Part shown: positions 1 through 8,208 of the stretch, in pieces
Position numbering within the stretch: the first letter of the stretch is position 1
How the letters are laid out: each line of letters starts with the position of its first letter
Assembly: GCF_002256285.1 (NCBI RefSeq)
Contig: NZ_NKJE01000003.1
Coordinates: forward strand, 62,001 to 126,000
DNA length: 64,000 bases
From: Flavobacterium sp. BFFFF1
Lineage (GTDB): Bacteria > Bacteroidota > Bacteroidia > Flavobacteriales > Flavobacteriaceae
Direction: 5' to 3'
Made by a program: the position numbers and the translations under genes
The notes under the pieces: generated by a model
Seen by the model: the letters and a program-made list of their open reading frames with translations, nothing else
What the model was told of the DNA's origin: nothing
Database searches by the model: none

Positions 1-174
1 CCTTGGGTTCAATTGTTGCTTAAAACCACTCTCACACATTTCGGAGAACAACGGGAGCAATACACCGGTATTGTCAATGGAGTCAAATGGCAGCGTGATA
101 AACACGCTATTGTAAATATGGTATTTGGAAAGCACATTCTCATTGAAGCGTTCAATTTTCGGAGGCGTATACAT
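1..174 (-). CDS. ppc: phosphoenolpyruvate carboxylase, N-terminal part (runs off left edge)
   Basis: Reading the minus strand from ATG at 172-174 gives 58 uninterrupted codons to the window edge, beginning MYTPPKIERFNENVLSKYHI. From memory this matches the N-terminus of Bacteroidota PEP carboxylase, which carboxylates phosphoenolpyruvate to oxaloacetate to refill the TCA cycle. An in-frame TAA lies just upstream, so this ATG is the first possible start. The ORF track lists only the antisense ORF 13-201, a shadow. Catalytic residues are outside the window, so identity rests on the N-terminal resemblance alone. It follows the Lrp/AsnC gene on the same strand, behind a terminator. Confidence 0.7.
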   Translation of the reverse strand, partial: MYTPPKIERFNENVLSKYHIYNSVFITLPFDSIDNTGVLLPLFSEMCESGFKQQLNPR

Positions 175-202
175 CAGCAGGATAATTTTGGTTTAAATTA
201 AT

Positions 203-232
203 AAAAAAACCCCAAGCTTTCACTTGAGGTTT
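203..232 (-). terminator. rho-independent terminator after the Lrp/AsnC gene
   Basis: On the minus strand a stem of CCTCAAG/CTTGGGG type (one G-U pair, 6-nt loop) is followed by a run of T. It sits 20-50 nt after the Lrp/AsnC stop codon and before the ppc start. Confidence 0.75.
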
Positions 233-253
233 GAATATTTTATAAAGATCCGA

Positions 254-733
254 TTACATGTTTTTGAAAATCGTATGCATCAGGCGCTTTTTGTCGTTGA
301 TGCTTTCTTCGAGCGAAATCATCGTTTCAGTCCTGTACACCCCTTCGATATCGTCAATCATGAAGATTACATCCTTAGCGTGTTTGGTATCTTTCGCTCT
401 TATTTTACAAAAGATATTGAATTTCCCGGTAGTCACATGAGCCACGGTAACGAACGGGATATCGTTGATGCGTTCCAGCACAAATTTAGTTTGAGAAGTA
501 TTATTCAAAAATACACCAACGTAGGCGATGAAAGAATAACCCAGTTTTTCGTAATCCAACGTAAGTGAAGAACCCATAATGATTCCGGCATCCTCCATCT
601 TTTTTACCCTGACATGCACCGTTCCGGCCGAGATCAGTAGTTTCTTTGCGATATCCGTAAACGGAACCCTGGTATTGTCTATCAGCATATCCAGAATCTG
701 ATGATCTACTTCATCTAAGCGAAATTTACTCAT
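254..733 (-). CDS. Lrp/AsnC family transcriptional regulator
   Basis: A 159-aa protein of normal length for the feast/famine regulator family. Residues about 5-60 form the winged helix-turn-helix (LDEVDHQILDMLIDNTRVPF then TDIAKKLLISAGTVHVRVKK), and residues about 65-150 form the RAM/AsnC ligand-binding domain (YVGVFLNNTS, VTTGKFNIFCKIRAKD). Such proteins act as octamers that bind DNA in response to amino acids; the ligand here cannot be read from sequence. It is a single gene with its own terminator, upstream of ppc and downstream of the M14 peptidase on the same strand. Confidence 0.9.
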   Translation of the reverse strand: MSKFRLDEVDHQILDMLIDNTRVPFTDIAKKLLISAGTVHVRVKKMEDAGIIMGSSLTLDYEKLGYSFIAYVGVFLNNTSQTKFVLERINDIPFVTVAHVTTGKFNIFCKIRAKDTKHAKDVIFMIDDIEGVYRTETMISLEESINDKKRLMHTIFKNM

Positions 734-780
734 ATTGTTGTTTGTTTTATGGTTATAGTTACAATAAAAGAAAAAACCAA

Positions 781-1941
781 TTACGCCCGTGTGACGAGTT
801 TTCCATTCAGAAATTCTAACCCACTATTCAGAAAAAAGTCGGCTTTCTGATCTGGTTTTGGAACACCACCATATAAATCTGAATATCTAGCAAAGCCTCC
901 ATCAAATTCATGATGCCCAAAACAATCATGTAAATCGCCTATTTTCACAATAAAAGCGTTAAAATTAATGGTATTGTTCACTAATTCTTCCCTGTACTGT
1001 GCCGCAAAATTGGTGATTATTTCTGAACTATCATAATTTATTTTGATGTTTTTATAAACAAAATCGAAAAAATTCGGATTATTTTGCGGAATATTCACAT
1101 AATATTCGATTTCGTTATCAACTATAACGTTTTCGTAGATCGCTGTGAATCCTGACAATAATGCAATAAATATGTATTTTCGCGTAATTTCGCGGTTATA
1201 GTCTCCTGCATAATGTCCTGCCTCAAAAAGAATGGTGGGCGTTCCCAAAAACTGAAAAGTGTCACCCACACAATTGATGTTAAAGGAGTCGTCGAATCGC
1301 CCAACCTGCCCTGGAATATGTAACTGCAGTACGGCATTCATGCCATTAATAACCCGGATCGCTTTACGCCTGACTTCATTGTGATGTCGCTCCACGTTGA
1401 ACGCTGGTGCCAGAAATGAAACCGTGGCAGGCTTTCCGGTATCCGCTACCCCAAAAATGGTGCGCTGGTCGTGCATGTTGTAGCAATAATCTGGCTTAAA
1501 ATCATCATATACCTTACGCAACACCATACTTTCAGGCTGTGTTTGATCCTGCGCATCGCGATTCAGGTCGATTTCGTTGGCATTTACCCGCGTGTACGCC
1601 CGGGCGCCATCAGGGTTCAATATCGGAATAAACTGAAAGGTAAAAAAGGAAAGGAGCTTTTGCTGCTCCGGCGAGTCAGTGACCAGGAAATTAAACAAGT
1701 CAAAAAGTGCTTTTGTGGTCGTGCTTTCATTGCCATGCATTTGCGACCACACGAGGATTTTAGTTTTCCCGCTACCCATCTTCAAGCCGTAAATATTTTG
1801 CCGTAAAACCGATTTTCCTAAAATCGTCAGTTCCCCAAAAGAGTCCAATCGCGTCAAAAGCGGCTCAACATGCTGCAATGAAATGTACCTCCCGAAGAGT
1901 TCATTCGCTTTAATCTCTTCATAAATTTTTTCGTAATCCAT
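781..1941 (-). CDS. M14 family zinc carboxypeptidase
   Basis: The track ORF begins at a TTG (1962); I prefer ATG at 1941 because the protein then begins MDYEKIYEE, as I recall for homologues, and the upstream DNA carries regulator-like palindromes. An ATG at 1956 is also possible. With the 1941 start the zinc ligands are visible: H69 and E72 in QMHGNES, H157 in YNMHDQR, and the catalytic Glu at about 240 in ILFEAGH. The NPDGARAYTRVNANEIDLNR stretch is the substrate-binding block. No signal peptide, so probably cytoplasmic. It is divergent from an XRE regulator, which may control it. Confidence 0.88.
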   Translation of the reverse strand: MDYEKIYEEIKANELFGRYISLQHVEPLLTRLDSFGELTILGKSVLRQNIYGLKMGSGKTKILVWSQMHGNESTTTKALFDLFNFLVTDSPEQQKLLSFFTFQFIPILNPDGARAYTRVNANEIDLNRDAQDQTQPESMVLRKVYDDFKPDYCYNMHDQRTIFGVADTGKPATVSFLAPAFNVERHHNEVRRKAIRVINGMNAVLQLHIPGQVGRFDDSFNINCVGDTFQFLGTPTILFEAGHYAGDYNREITRKYIFIALLSGFTAIYENVIVDNEIEYYVNIPQNNPNFFDFVYKNIKINYDSSEIITNFAAQYREELVNNTINFNAFIVKIGDLHDCFGHHEFDGGFARYSDLYGGVPKPDQKADFFLNSGLEFLNGKLVTRA

Positions 1942-1956
1942 ATCCTGAAATTGCAT

Positions 1957-2232
1957 CAACAAATGTAAACTTATTTGCTTTTACAAATGTAAATATCAAT
2001 TGCGTTTTACAATGTTTATCACTGTAAACACGTTCTTTCCGCATCTGTCTGACAAAATTTATAAATAAATATATATGTACACATATTACACAAAATCAAT
2101 ATTTTAAAACCAATTATATAAATTTAAAAAACATCATAAATTGATCCGTATTCAAGGTTTTACAATTGTAATCATCCCTGCTGTTTTTCTTTTATTTACA
2201 TTTGTAACACCAACTTAATTTACAATGTTAAC
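1957..2232. promoter_or_regulatory. cluster of TTTACAnnTGTAAA palindromes between divergent M14 and XRE genes
   Basis: The intergenic region carries TTTACAAATGTAAA (1980-1993, perfect 6-bp arms), TTTACAATTGTAAT (2158-2171), TTTACATTTGTAAC (2195-2208) and TTTACAATGTTAAC (2219-2232, spanning the XRE start codon), plus partial copies around 1959-1970 and 2005-2029. Repeated near-identical dyads flanking a regulator gene look like its operators. That the adjacent XRE protein binds them is an inference. Confidence 0.65.
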
Positions 2233-2614
2233 TACCGCCGATTTTATCAAAAGACTCGAACAACTGATGGAACATTACGAACTCAACGCCTCCCTGTTTG
2301 CCGACAAGATTGGTGTACAGCGCTCCGGTATCTCCCACCTACTGTCCGGACGAAATAAACCCAGCCTCGATTTTGTAATGAAAATTTCAGAGGAATTTCC
2401 CGAAGTAAATTTGTATTGGTTGCTCAAGGGTGAAGGGACATTTCTAAACACAGCGGGAACCGAGTTCGAAGTGAGTCACAATACCACCACCGAACCAAAG
2501 CACACCAAGTCCCCCACCCTTCCGATTTCCCGAAATACAGCCATTGAGAAGATTGTAATTTTTTACCAAGATGGTAGTTTTAGCGATTACCAACCGCTTG
2601 CTGAAAAGCCCTGA
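2225..2614 (+). CDS. XRE family HTH transcriptional regulator
   Basis: A 129-aa protein with a Cro/CI-type helix-turn-helix at about residues 7-65 (FADKIGVQRSGISHLLSGRN is the recognition region) and a LYWLLKGEGTFL segment common after this fold. The C-terminal half is Ser/Thr/Pro-rich and has no recognised domain. It starts at ATG 2225, inside the last TTTACA-type palindrome, which suggests autorepression. It faces away from the M14 peptidase and ends in a strong terminator. Phage-repressor ancestry is possible but no phage genes are nearby. Confidence 0.88.
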   Translation: MLTTADFIKRLEQLMEHYELNASLFADKIGVQRSGISHLLSGRNKPSLDFVMKISEEFPEVNLYWLLKGEGTFLNTAGTEFEVSHNTTTEPKHTKSPTLPISRNTAIEKIVIFYQDGSFSDYQPLAEKP

Positions 2615-2620
2615 AATAAG

Positions 2621-2650
2621 AAAACCCCGTTTTTGGGAAAACGGGGCTTT
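2621..2650 (+). terminator. terminator after XRE regulator
   Basis: AAAACCCCGTTTT / AAAACGGGGCTTT hairpin immediately after the XRE stop codon, with A- and T-runs on both sides, so it may also work in reverse for the facing acyltransferase gene. Confidence 0.8.
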
Positions 2651-2787
2651 CAAAACCAATAAAACAAACACAAACTCCACGGCAGCAAAACTGCCTATTT
2701 TTTTATTCTCAGTATTTGGGGGCAAAAAGGATCAGCATCTCAGCAACCTTTATACACTCATTTACGATACAAAAAAGGGTTTGGTTT

Positions 2788-3357
2788 TCATTTGGATGTT
2801 TTTTTTTGATATCCAAAGCTTTTTTCGGGGAATTTACCTGTAACTCCTTCAAAATAAGCAATTAAAATTTTCATATCGGTATCGAAATTTCCTGTGGGAT
2901 AAAACGCCGGATAGAGGACAACCTGCCTTTTCCCGTAATCAAACGCGATGGGAATGATCGGAACTCCCGCTTTGAGCGCAATGAAATAAAATCCTGACCG
3001 GAGTTCGCCAACCCACTTCCGCGTGCCTTCCGGAGAAATGGCCATCCGGAACACCTCACGTTCCCGAAAAGTTTCCGCAATTGCATCAACGGTATTGCGC
3101 CCGCCACTGCGGTCCAGGGGTGCACCACCCATCCAACGGAAAAAGCCACCCAAAGGAACCCGAAACAGCTCCTGCTTCCCTACCCAGTGCATGTCGAGCC
3201 CCACAATTCCCCTCGTAAACAATCCAATAAAGAAATCAATCCACGACGTGTGTGGCAGTACCATCAGTACCGACTTCCGGATACGCGCGTCCATCGTACC
3301 AGTAATACGCCAGCCCATCAGCCTGAAAAAAATAAATTTGTAGATGATTCGCTTCAT
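2788..3357 (-). CDS. PlsC-like 1-acylglycerol-3-phosphate acyltransferase family protein
   Basis: A 189-aa protein with the acyltransferase blocks in order: HTSWIDFF (HX4D catalytic pair, near residue 36), the APLDRSGGRN block, and SPEGTR (phosphate binding). The N-terminus MKRIIYKFIFFRLMGWRI is amphipathic/hydrophobic and probably sits at the inner membrane. The family transfers acyl groups to lysophospholipids or related acceptors; at 189 aa this is a short version common in Bacteroidota and the acceptor is not predictable. It is divergent from the methyltransferase at 3419. Confidence 0.85.
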   Translation of the reverse strand: MKRIIYKFIFFRLMGWRITGTMDARIRKSVLMVLPHTSWIDFFIGLFTRGIVGLDMHWVGKQELFRVPLGGFFRWMGGAPLDRSGGRNTVDAIAETFREREVFRMAISPEGTRKWVGELRSGFYFIALKAGVPIIPIAFDYGKRQVVLYPAFYPTGNFDTDMKILIAYFEGVTGKFPEKSFGYQKKTSK

Positions 3358-3418
3358 TCGCCTTCAATATTTTGGTAAAAATAATATTATTGGCTTATTT
3401 TGAGCAAAATTCAACACT

Positions 3419-4081
3419 ATGGTTCGCAGGCTGCTCAGTTACCTTATCCCGATGAACGTCGCGAGCAGGAAATCCACATGGAGCAAAAACCTTGAAATTA
3501 CCTGGAACAACGGCCAGCTCGTGATGGATTCCAAAAACACAAACTACTCCTATGGCAGCCTCCAGCGCATCCTCCGCAAAGGCCTTCAATCGATCGGGTA
3601 TAAGGAAATCTGCACCATGGAACACATCCTCGTGCTCGGCGTGGCCGGCGGAAGTGTCATCAAGACATTGGTTGATGAAGTAAAGTTCAAAGGAAAAATC
3701 ACCGGTGTCGACATCGATGCACAGGTCATCGCGATGGCAAACGAATATTTTAAGCTGAACGAAATCCCAAACCTGGACATTATTATTGACGATGCGTTCG
3801 AGTTTGTACTTAAAACCAAACACAAATACAACCTCATCATCATCGACATCTTCCAGGACACTACGATGCCGAACTTCCTGTTTGAGGCATTCTTTTCCAA
3901 AAGACTGCATTTCCTGCTTGAGGATCGCGGCATCCTGTTATTCAACACCATGCTGCTCAGCGCTAAAGACAACCTGCGCAACCAGCAATACATCAAAGAG
4001 GTTCAGCCGCTGGGATTTGATATCCAACTGATCCCAAGGGTCGAGGAACACAATGAGTTGATTATTGCAAGGAAGGGTTGA
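3419..4081 (+). CDS. spermidine-synthase-like class I SAM methyltransferase fold protein
   Basis: A 220-aa protein with the spermidine-synthase-like Rossmann fold. ILVLGVAGGSVIKTL (near residues 68-82) is the nucleotide-binding loop, followed by ITGVDIDAQVIAMANEYF (acidic ribose-binding Asp) and LIIIDIFQDTTMPNFLFEAFF. The usual polyamine-synthase D-D pair context is only partly present, so it may not make spermidine; many short Bacteroidota proteins of this type are unassigned. The minus-strand 171-aa and 136-aa ORFs over it are shadows. Confidence 0.82.
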   Translation: MVRRLLSYLIPMNVASRKSTWSKNLEITWNNGQLVMDSKNTNYSYGSLQRILRKGLQSIGYKEICTMEHILVLGVAGGSVIKTLVDEVKFKGKITGVDIDAQVIAMANEYFKLNEIPNLDIIIDDAFEFVLKTKHKYNLIIIDIFQDTTMPNFLFEAFFSKRLHFLLEDRGILLFNTMLLSAKDNLRNQQYIKEVQPLGFDIQLIPRVEEHNELIIARKG

Positions 4082-4165
4082 GAATTACGAATTGGGAATT
4101 AGGAATTACGAATTGAGGCACAGGAACTCATAATTTATCATAATTCATAATTTGTAACTCATAAT
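4082..4165. repeat. A/T-rich degenerate heptamer repeats (AATTACG/AATTCAT type)
   Basis: Repeated gaattacgaattgggaatt-like and cataattcataatttgtaa-like 7-mers fill the space between the methyltransferase and kdsB. The last kdsB codons (encoding IMSYKL and stop) are themselves made of this repeat, so the repeat appears to have replaced the gene's 3' end. Confidence 0.75.
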
Positions 4166-4882
4166 TGTACGTGCTTTGTCCAAATCTTCCGGCGTGTCAA
4201 TCCCAATCCCGGCGTGTGTGGTTTCGACCATTTTTATTTTCTTCCCGAATTCAAGATAGCGCAGTTGCTCCAGCTTCTCCGACGCCTCCAGCGATTGCAT
4301 CGGAAGGCGGTAGAAGTCCAGCAAGGCCTGTTTGCGGAAGGCATAAATCCCAATATGGCGGAAATAACGCACCCCGACGTTCTTTTCCCTGGGATACGGA
4401 ATCACAGAACGGGAAAAGTACAACGCAAAGCCATTCTGATCCACGACTACTTTTACAACGTTTGGGTTGTTGATATCCACTTCGGCGGTAATCTGGCACA
4501 TCAATGAGCCAAGATCAACCTGCTGGGCCGTATCAGCCTTAAACACCTGAATCAGCTTCGCCAACGGCTCCGAATCGATAAAAGGCTCATCGCCCTGCAC
4601 ATTGACCACGACATCCACATCAAGGTGCTCCACGGCCTCAGCAATGCGGTCGCTGCCCGACTCGTGTTCCTTCATACTCATAATCGCCTTACCCCCGCTG
4701 ACGGTGACCGCGTCGTAAATGATCACAGAATCAGTCACGACAAATACCTCATCGAACAAACCTGTAGCCACTGCCGCCTCATAGGTTCGCAGGATCACGG
4801 GCTTCCCGCTAAGGTCCTGCATCAGTTTGGCAGGAAAACGGGTGGAGGCATAACGGGCGGGAATGACGGCTATAATTTTCAT
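4145..4882 (-). CDS. kdsB: 3-deoxy-manno-octulosonate cytidylyltransferase (CMP-KDO synthetase)
   Basis: Activates KDO with CTP for lipopolysaccharide inner-core synthesis. I start at ATG 4880-4882 so the protein begins [20 protein letters not shown], the family's N-terminal nucleotide-binding motif; the track's 29 extra residues are encoded partly by repeat DNA and are not conserved in type. Other family blocks are [10 protein letters not shown] and the C-terminal [16 protein letters not shown]. Length is 245 aa, as expected for KdsB. The C-terminal residues are encoded by the AATTCAT-type repeats. Confidence 0.95.
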   Translation of the reverse strand: MKIIAVIPARYASTRFPAKLMQDLSGKPVILRTYEAAVATGLFDEVFVVTDSVIIYDAVTVSGGKAIMSMKEHESGSDRIAEAVEHLDVDVVVNVQGDEPFIDSEPLAKLIQVFKADTAQQVDLGSLMCQITAEVDINNPNVVKVVVDQNGFALYFSRSVIPYPREKNVGVRYFRHIGIYAFRKQALLDFYRLPMQSLEASEKLEQLRYLEFGKKIKMVETTHAGIGIDTPEDLDKARTIMSYKL

Positions 4883-4929
4883 GGGCGGAATTGGAATTTG
4901 GATGCTAAGATAAGGGTTTTTGTTTATTG

Positions 4930-4980
4930 GGTGGCAGGGTTGTAAAGTGGCAAAGTAGCAAAGTCGCAAAGTTAGATAGT
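4930..4980. repeat. degenerate AAAGTGGC/AAAGTCGC heptamer repeat
   Basis: Several consecutive copies of 7-8-mers of the type gcaaagt/ggcaaagtagc lie just upstream of kdsB. The same motif recurs at about 47877-47905 and, in reverse, at 48155-48200. Confidence 0.7.
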
Positions 4981-5062
4981 GGCTGAGTATTCATAATCCG
5001 GTCGCTTCGCATACTAAACTATCACAAACTTCGTTCGTAAACCTAACCAATACCAATTAAAT

Positions 5063-5452
5063 ATGAAACACAAAAAACTACTACTCGCCCTTTTTGCCAC
5101 CACGCTTTTCTATGCCCATGCACAGGCACAAAAGGAAAATAAGGACAAGATCGTGGGTTGCTGGAAACTCGTCAAAATGGAGTTTGAAGACCCCAATGAC
5201 CCCGGCAAAGAAGATGCAGATGCTGCCATCAACAGCGTCGTATGCCTGAAGAAAGACGGGAAATTTGAAACCAATGCACAACAACGCAAAGTACAGGGCG
5301 TTTACGCCATTTCAGCGGACGGGAAGACCATGACGCAAAGCATGGAAGGCATGGATGGTGGCGAAGACGGCGAAATCCTGCTTCTGACCGATACAAATCT
5401 CGACATCAGCGCGGCCGGTGCCATTCTGCACATGGTTCGGATCAAGGAATAA
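5063..5452 (+). CDS. secreted lipocalin-like protein
   Basis: A 129-aa protein with a signal peptide (MKHKKLLLALFATTLFYAHA, probable cleavage after AQA). The mature part begins KIVGCWKLVKMEF, the pattern seen in Bacteroidota lipocalin-like domains, and continues as alternating beta-strand sequence (GKFETNAQQRKVQGVYAIS, GKTMTQSMEG). No catalytic residues are apparent; the family is thought to bind small hydrophobic molecules, but a ligand is not predictable. Single gene with a downstream bidirectional terminator. Confidence 0.75.
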   Translation: MKHKKLLLALFATTLFYAHAQAQKENKDKIVGCWKLVKMEFEDPNDPGKEDADAAINSVVCLKKDGKFETNAQQRKVQGVYAISADGKTMTQSMEGMDGGEDGEILLLTDTNLDISAAGAILHMVRIKE

Positions 5453-5480
5453 ATCGGTGTCCAACATCAGTTGGCACGAC

Positions 5481-5537
5481 ATAAAAAGGCCAATAGCATT
5501 TCCGTCCGTGGAAGTCCTATTGGCCTTTGCTTTTTAT
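5481..5537. terminator. bidirectional terminator between convergent genes
   Basis: A 12-bp stem AAAGGCCAATAG / CTATTGGCCTTT with a 20-nt loop (5485-5528), flanked by A-run and T-run, serves the lipocalin gene (+) and the facing membrane protein gene (-). Confidence 0.8.
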
Positions 5538-5571
5538 CCAAAATGGCCCGCAATCCTGCGCGCAGTATCTG

Positions 5572-6057
5572 CTATTCCAACCCATACCTGCGCACCAGCC
5601 GATCGATTTTCTCCGAGGGTTTGTCGCGGCCTGCCGACAGTACCGCGGCGGTCACCAGCGCTCCCACGACGTAATAACCCACCGTCAGCGCCTTCACCGT
5701 GTTGTTCCTGGCAACGGGTTGGTCATGCAGCCCCATCTTTTCAGGAAGCACCACCGCGCCCACACCAGCCACCACGCCCAGTGTAATGGCCCGCGCCCAG
5801 TAATGTTCAGGCTGTCCGGCGCCAATGAGGCTGTAATAGGCCGCATTCGACAGGATGTCACCGCCCAGCGTTGCGCCATAAAGGGTGTCTTTGTCTTTGA
5901 TTTTATCGATTCCCATCTGCTCAAGCCCCTCCTGTAGCGCTTCTTCGCCCAACAGGTCGATCCGCGGCGTGTTGTGCAGGTGCTTTAGCGACTCATGCAG
6001 TACATTCAGCGCGACGGCTCCAGCCAGCCCTGCCAACGTGTTTTTTATTGTTCCCAT
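5572..6057 (-). CDS. small membrane protein of unknown function
   Basis: I choose ATG 6055-6057 (MGTIKNTLAGLAG), preceded by an AAAGAAGAG purine tract, over the track's longer ORF. The 161-aa product has several hydrophobic stretches: LAGLAGAVALNVL, SNAAYYSLIGAG, ARAITLGVVAGVGAVVL and VGYYVVGALVTAAVL, suggesting a membrane protein with about three to four segments. I recognise no family motif; similar proteins occur in Bacteroidota as hypotheticals. Function unknown. It is convergent with the lipocalin gene. Confidence 0.7.
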   Translation of the reverse strand: MGTIKNTLAGLAGAVALNVLHESLKHLHNTPRIDLLGEEALQEGLEQMGIDKIKDKDTLYGATLGGDILSNAAYYSLIGAGQPEHYWARAITLGVVAGVGAVVLPEKMGLHDQPVARNNTVKALTVGYYVVGALVTAAVLSAGRDKPSEKIDRLVRRYGLE

Positions 6058-6373
6058 AATGATACTCTTCTTTAGATTCCGAGGACGGAACACGAAATTC
6101 CGTTTCACGTAAAACTACGGCAAGGGTACGCCAAAAATTTATGGACTGCCCGTTTAATATTGTGGGATTTACGGGGCAACCCTAATGGTTTCATGTCGCT
6201 TTTGACGGTGAATACTTGGGTTTATACAATCGGCTCATACCGGTGCTGCAATAACATCCGACGCCCTCACAACTCAGTTGCGGCCTTTGGAACTGAATAC
6301 AATGGGCTGGACAAAAAGACGTTATGGAAAAAGCGATTACATTTTACAAGGTGAGGAGCAATTGTGTGAAACC

Positions 6374-6393
6374 GCTGTTGTGTGCCGTTTTAT
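6374..6393. repeat. left imperfect inverted repeat flanking the S41 peptidase region
   Basis: GCTGTTGTGTGCCGTTTTAT here is similar, in opposite orientation, to the sequence at 8010-8027 (reverse complement AGCTGTGTGCCATTTTTA). Together they bracket the AT-rich S41 peptidase gene. The rest of the space 6109-6389 holds no gene that I can support. Confidence 0.45.
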
Positions 6394-7883
6394 TTCATTT
6401 TGCATTGAATTATCGCAAAGTTTAAAACGCTGTCTTTATTAGCTTTTAAATCTGACGGTGTTTCGAAAACTTGATAATCTGGTAATCTTTTTTTGGAGTA
6501 ATCTTTGTTTAATTCGCCAAAGCACAAGAATGGCATGTCAACTTCAATTCCACTGTAGGGTAACTTGATTTTATAACCTTGCCCAGCACAAATTGTATTG
6601 CAAAAAATATCACCGCCGTTTTCTTCACCTACAAAGTAAATTTTTCTTTGGGATTTTTCTCTGTTTTTGTAGAGTTCACTGACTACTCCATTTGTGGCTG
6701 AAAAAGAACCACCATTTATCAGTACTACAAGATTACCTGTGAAAACATCTTTTGGAACGTTTTTATTTTCTGGCGACATCATTTCTACATACACATCCTT
6801 GATGTAATTGCTACTATCGTCTCTTAAAAACTCTTTTGGATTCGCAATAAATCCTTTGACATCGTCAGACAAATCTATTGTATATTGACTAAATTTAAAT
6901 TCGCTCCCAGGAACTTTTATAATGCCTTTGGATTTAGCAGGAGCACTATTCAAATATGAAAGTAGTATATTGTCATAGCCATCACCTCCGCCTTCATTAT
7001 TTCGAAGATCGAGTATAACATTCTGGATACCGTTAGATTTGATATCTGTAAACGTGCTGTCTAAAAACTGTTCATATTTCTGTCCAAAATTTTCAATGAA
7101 TCCTTTATAAAAACTGCCAATTTTTAGATAGGCAGTCTTATTCGGAAGACCAAGTTTGTATGCTAGTTGCTTATCATACTGACTGATACTTTTCTTGTTC
7201 TTGGAAGTGTATATATTGTCTATTGCTTTTGGAACAAGTAGTTCTATGTAATAGTCTGTTTTATCATTTTCTAACTGAATTGCAATTCCTTTTTTTTCTG
7301 GATAAAATAAGTTGAACAAATAATTAAAATAGAAATAATTATAGAGGGAATAGTATTTGAATGTCTGATTTATTCCATCCGCCGGAATATATTTTATCAT
7401 CCGCTCAATAAGTTTTTTTGCGCTTAAATTGTTTATACTTTTTACTACCGAGTATCTGGGAAAGAGTTGTTCTTTACTACAATCCTCTTTAATAATTAGT
7501 TGTTTGTTTACAATCAAAAATTCATAGGGCAGATAAAGTTTTGTAGTGTCCAGAACTGCCATTCTGTAATTCACATTACCGTTGTTTGGCAATGATATTC
7601 TTGTATGGCCGTGATTCAAAGTAGTAATTAAATACCGAAGCTTTAAGTAGTAGTTTTCAATGCTGGAATTATTCTCGAAAGTATTTTGAATACTATCACA
7701 TTTTTTACGGAAGGCAGTTTCGGTAATGAAATAGTAGAGTCCCGAATGGCCTTCCTGAAGTCCGCCTTTGAAAATTGCGAACTCCTCATTTTGCTGTTTG
7801 ACGCTCAGAAGCGAAGGCTGTCCATTGACATTTGTAACAGTAGTTAATGGCAAGAAAGAAATTAGAAGTAAAAGCTTCTTCAT
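6390..7883 (-). CDS. secreted S41 family peptidase
   Basis: A 497-aa protein with a signal peptide (MKKLLLLISFLPLTTVTNVN). The C-terminal half has the S41 (C-terminal processing/tail-specific protease) blocks: NVILDLRNNEGGGDGYDN and LVVLINGGSFSATNG, in which the Ser of GGSFSATN is the expected nucleophile. There is no obvious PDZ domain. The gene is visibly more A/T-rich and uses more AAA, TTT and ATT codons than its neighbours, and it lies between imperfect inverted repeats, so acquisition by transfer is likely. Substrate unknown. Confidence 0.85.
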   Translation of the reverse strand: MKKLLLLISFLPLTTVTNVNGQPSLLSVKQQNEEFAIFKGGLQEGHSGLYYFITETAFRKKCDSIQNTFENNSSIENYYLKLRYLITTLNHGHTRISLPNNGNVNYRMAVLDTTKLYLPYEFLIVNKQLIIKEDCSKEQLFPRYSVVKSINNLSAKKLIERMIKYIPADGINQTFKYYSLYNYFYFNYLFNLFYPEKKGIAIQLENDKTDYYIELLVPKAIDNIYTSKNKKSISQYDKQLAYKLGLPNKTAYLKIGSFYKGFIENFGQKYEQFLDSTFTDIKSNGIQNVILDLRNNEGGGDGYDNILLSYLNSAPAKSKGIIKVPGSEFKFSQYTIDLSDDVKGFIANPKEFLRDDSSNYIKDVYVEMMSPENKNVPKDVFTGNLVVLINGGSFSATNGVVSELYKNREKSQRKIYFVGEENGGDIFCNTICAGQGYKIKLPYSGIEVDMPFLCFGELNKDYSKKRLPDYQVFETPSDLKANKDSVLNFAIIQCKMK

Positions 7884-8208
7884 GAATTTTAGTTTTTGTA
7901 ATGCAAAGCTTCACTTTATTTTAAAAAAAAGGGTGGCAAACACTAGTTTTTTAGACTCAAATTATGATTTGAGACGAAATTTTTGTGTTTAGATTCCTTC
8001 TATTGTTCCTAAAAATGGCACACAGCTAATTGAAATACGAATATTGCGAAAATGTGTTTAAAAATATCCTAAATATCTAAAATAAGCACATTGATTTGTT
8101 AACAAAATACTAAATATATATTAAAATAGCTAAATTTCTGTTAATGACGTATTGCTAAAAACACTGTTTTAGTAGTTTTATTCTTATTAACAATTAATTT
8201 TTTGATTT
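7884..8208. other. AT-rich gene-free stretch with palindrome
   Basis: No ORF that I can support. It contains CTCAAAT-TATG-ATTTGAG (7956-7973), a palindrome whose near-copy occurs at 19505-19520, and the right-hand imperfect inverted repeat at 8010-8027. The promoter of the 8209 gene must lie at its right end, but no clear TTG/TAnnTTTG pair is visible. Confidence 0.6.
8010..8027. repeat. right imperfect inverted repeat flanking the S41 peptidase region
   Basis: TAAAAATGGCACACAGCT is the partner of the repeat at 6374-6393 in inverted orientation (shared core TGTGTGCC[G/A]TTTT). Confidence 0.45.

Noticed and set aside
13-201. 62-aa plus-strand ORF
   Set aside because: Antisense shadow of the ppc 5' end, whose minus-strand reading gives a recognisable N-terminus.
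3395-3910. 171-aa minus-strand ORF
   Set aside because: Shadow of the methyltransferase at 3419-4081, which has the Rossmann motifs.
6160-6354. 64-aa plus-strand ORF
   Set aside because: No domain, no conserved look, and it lies in the presumed flank of the S41 segment.
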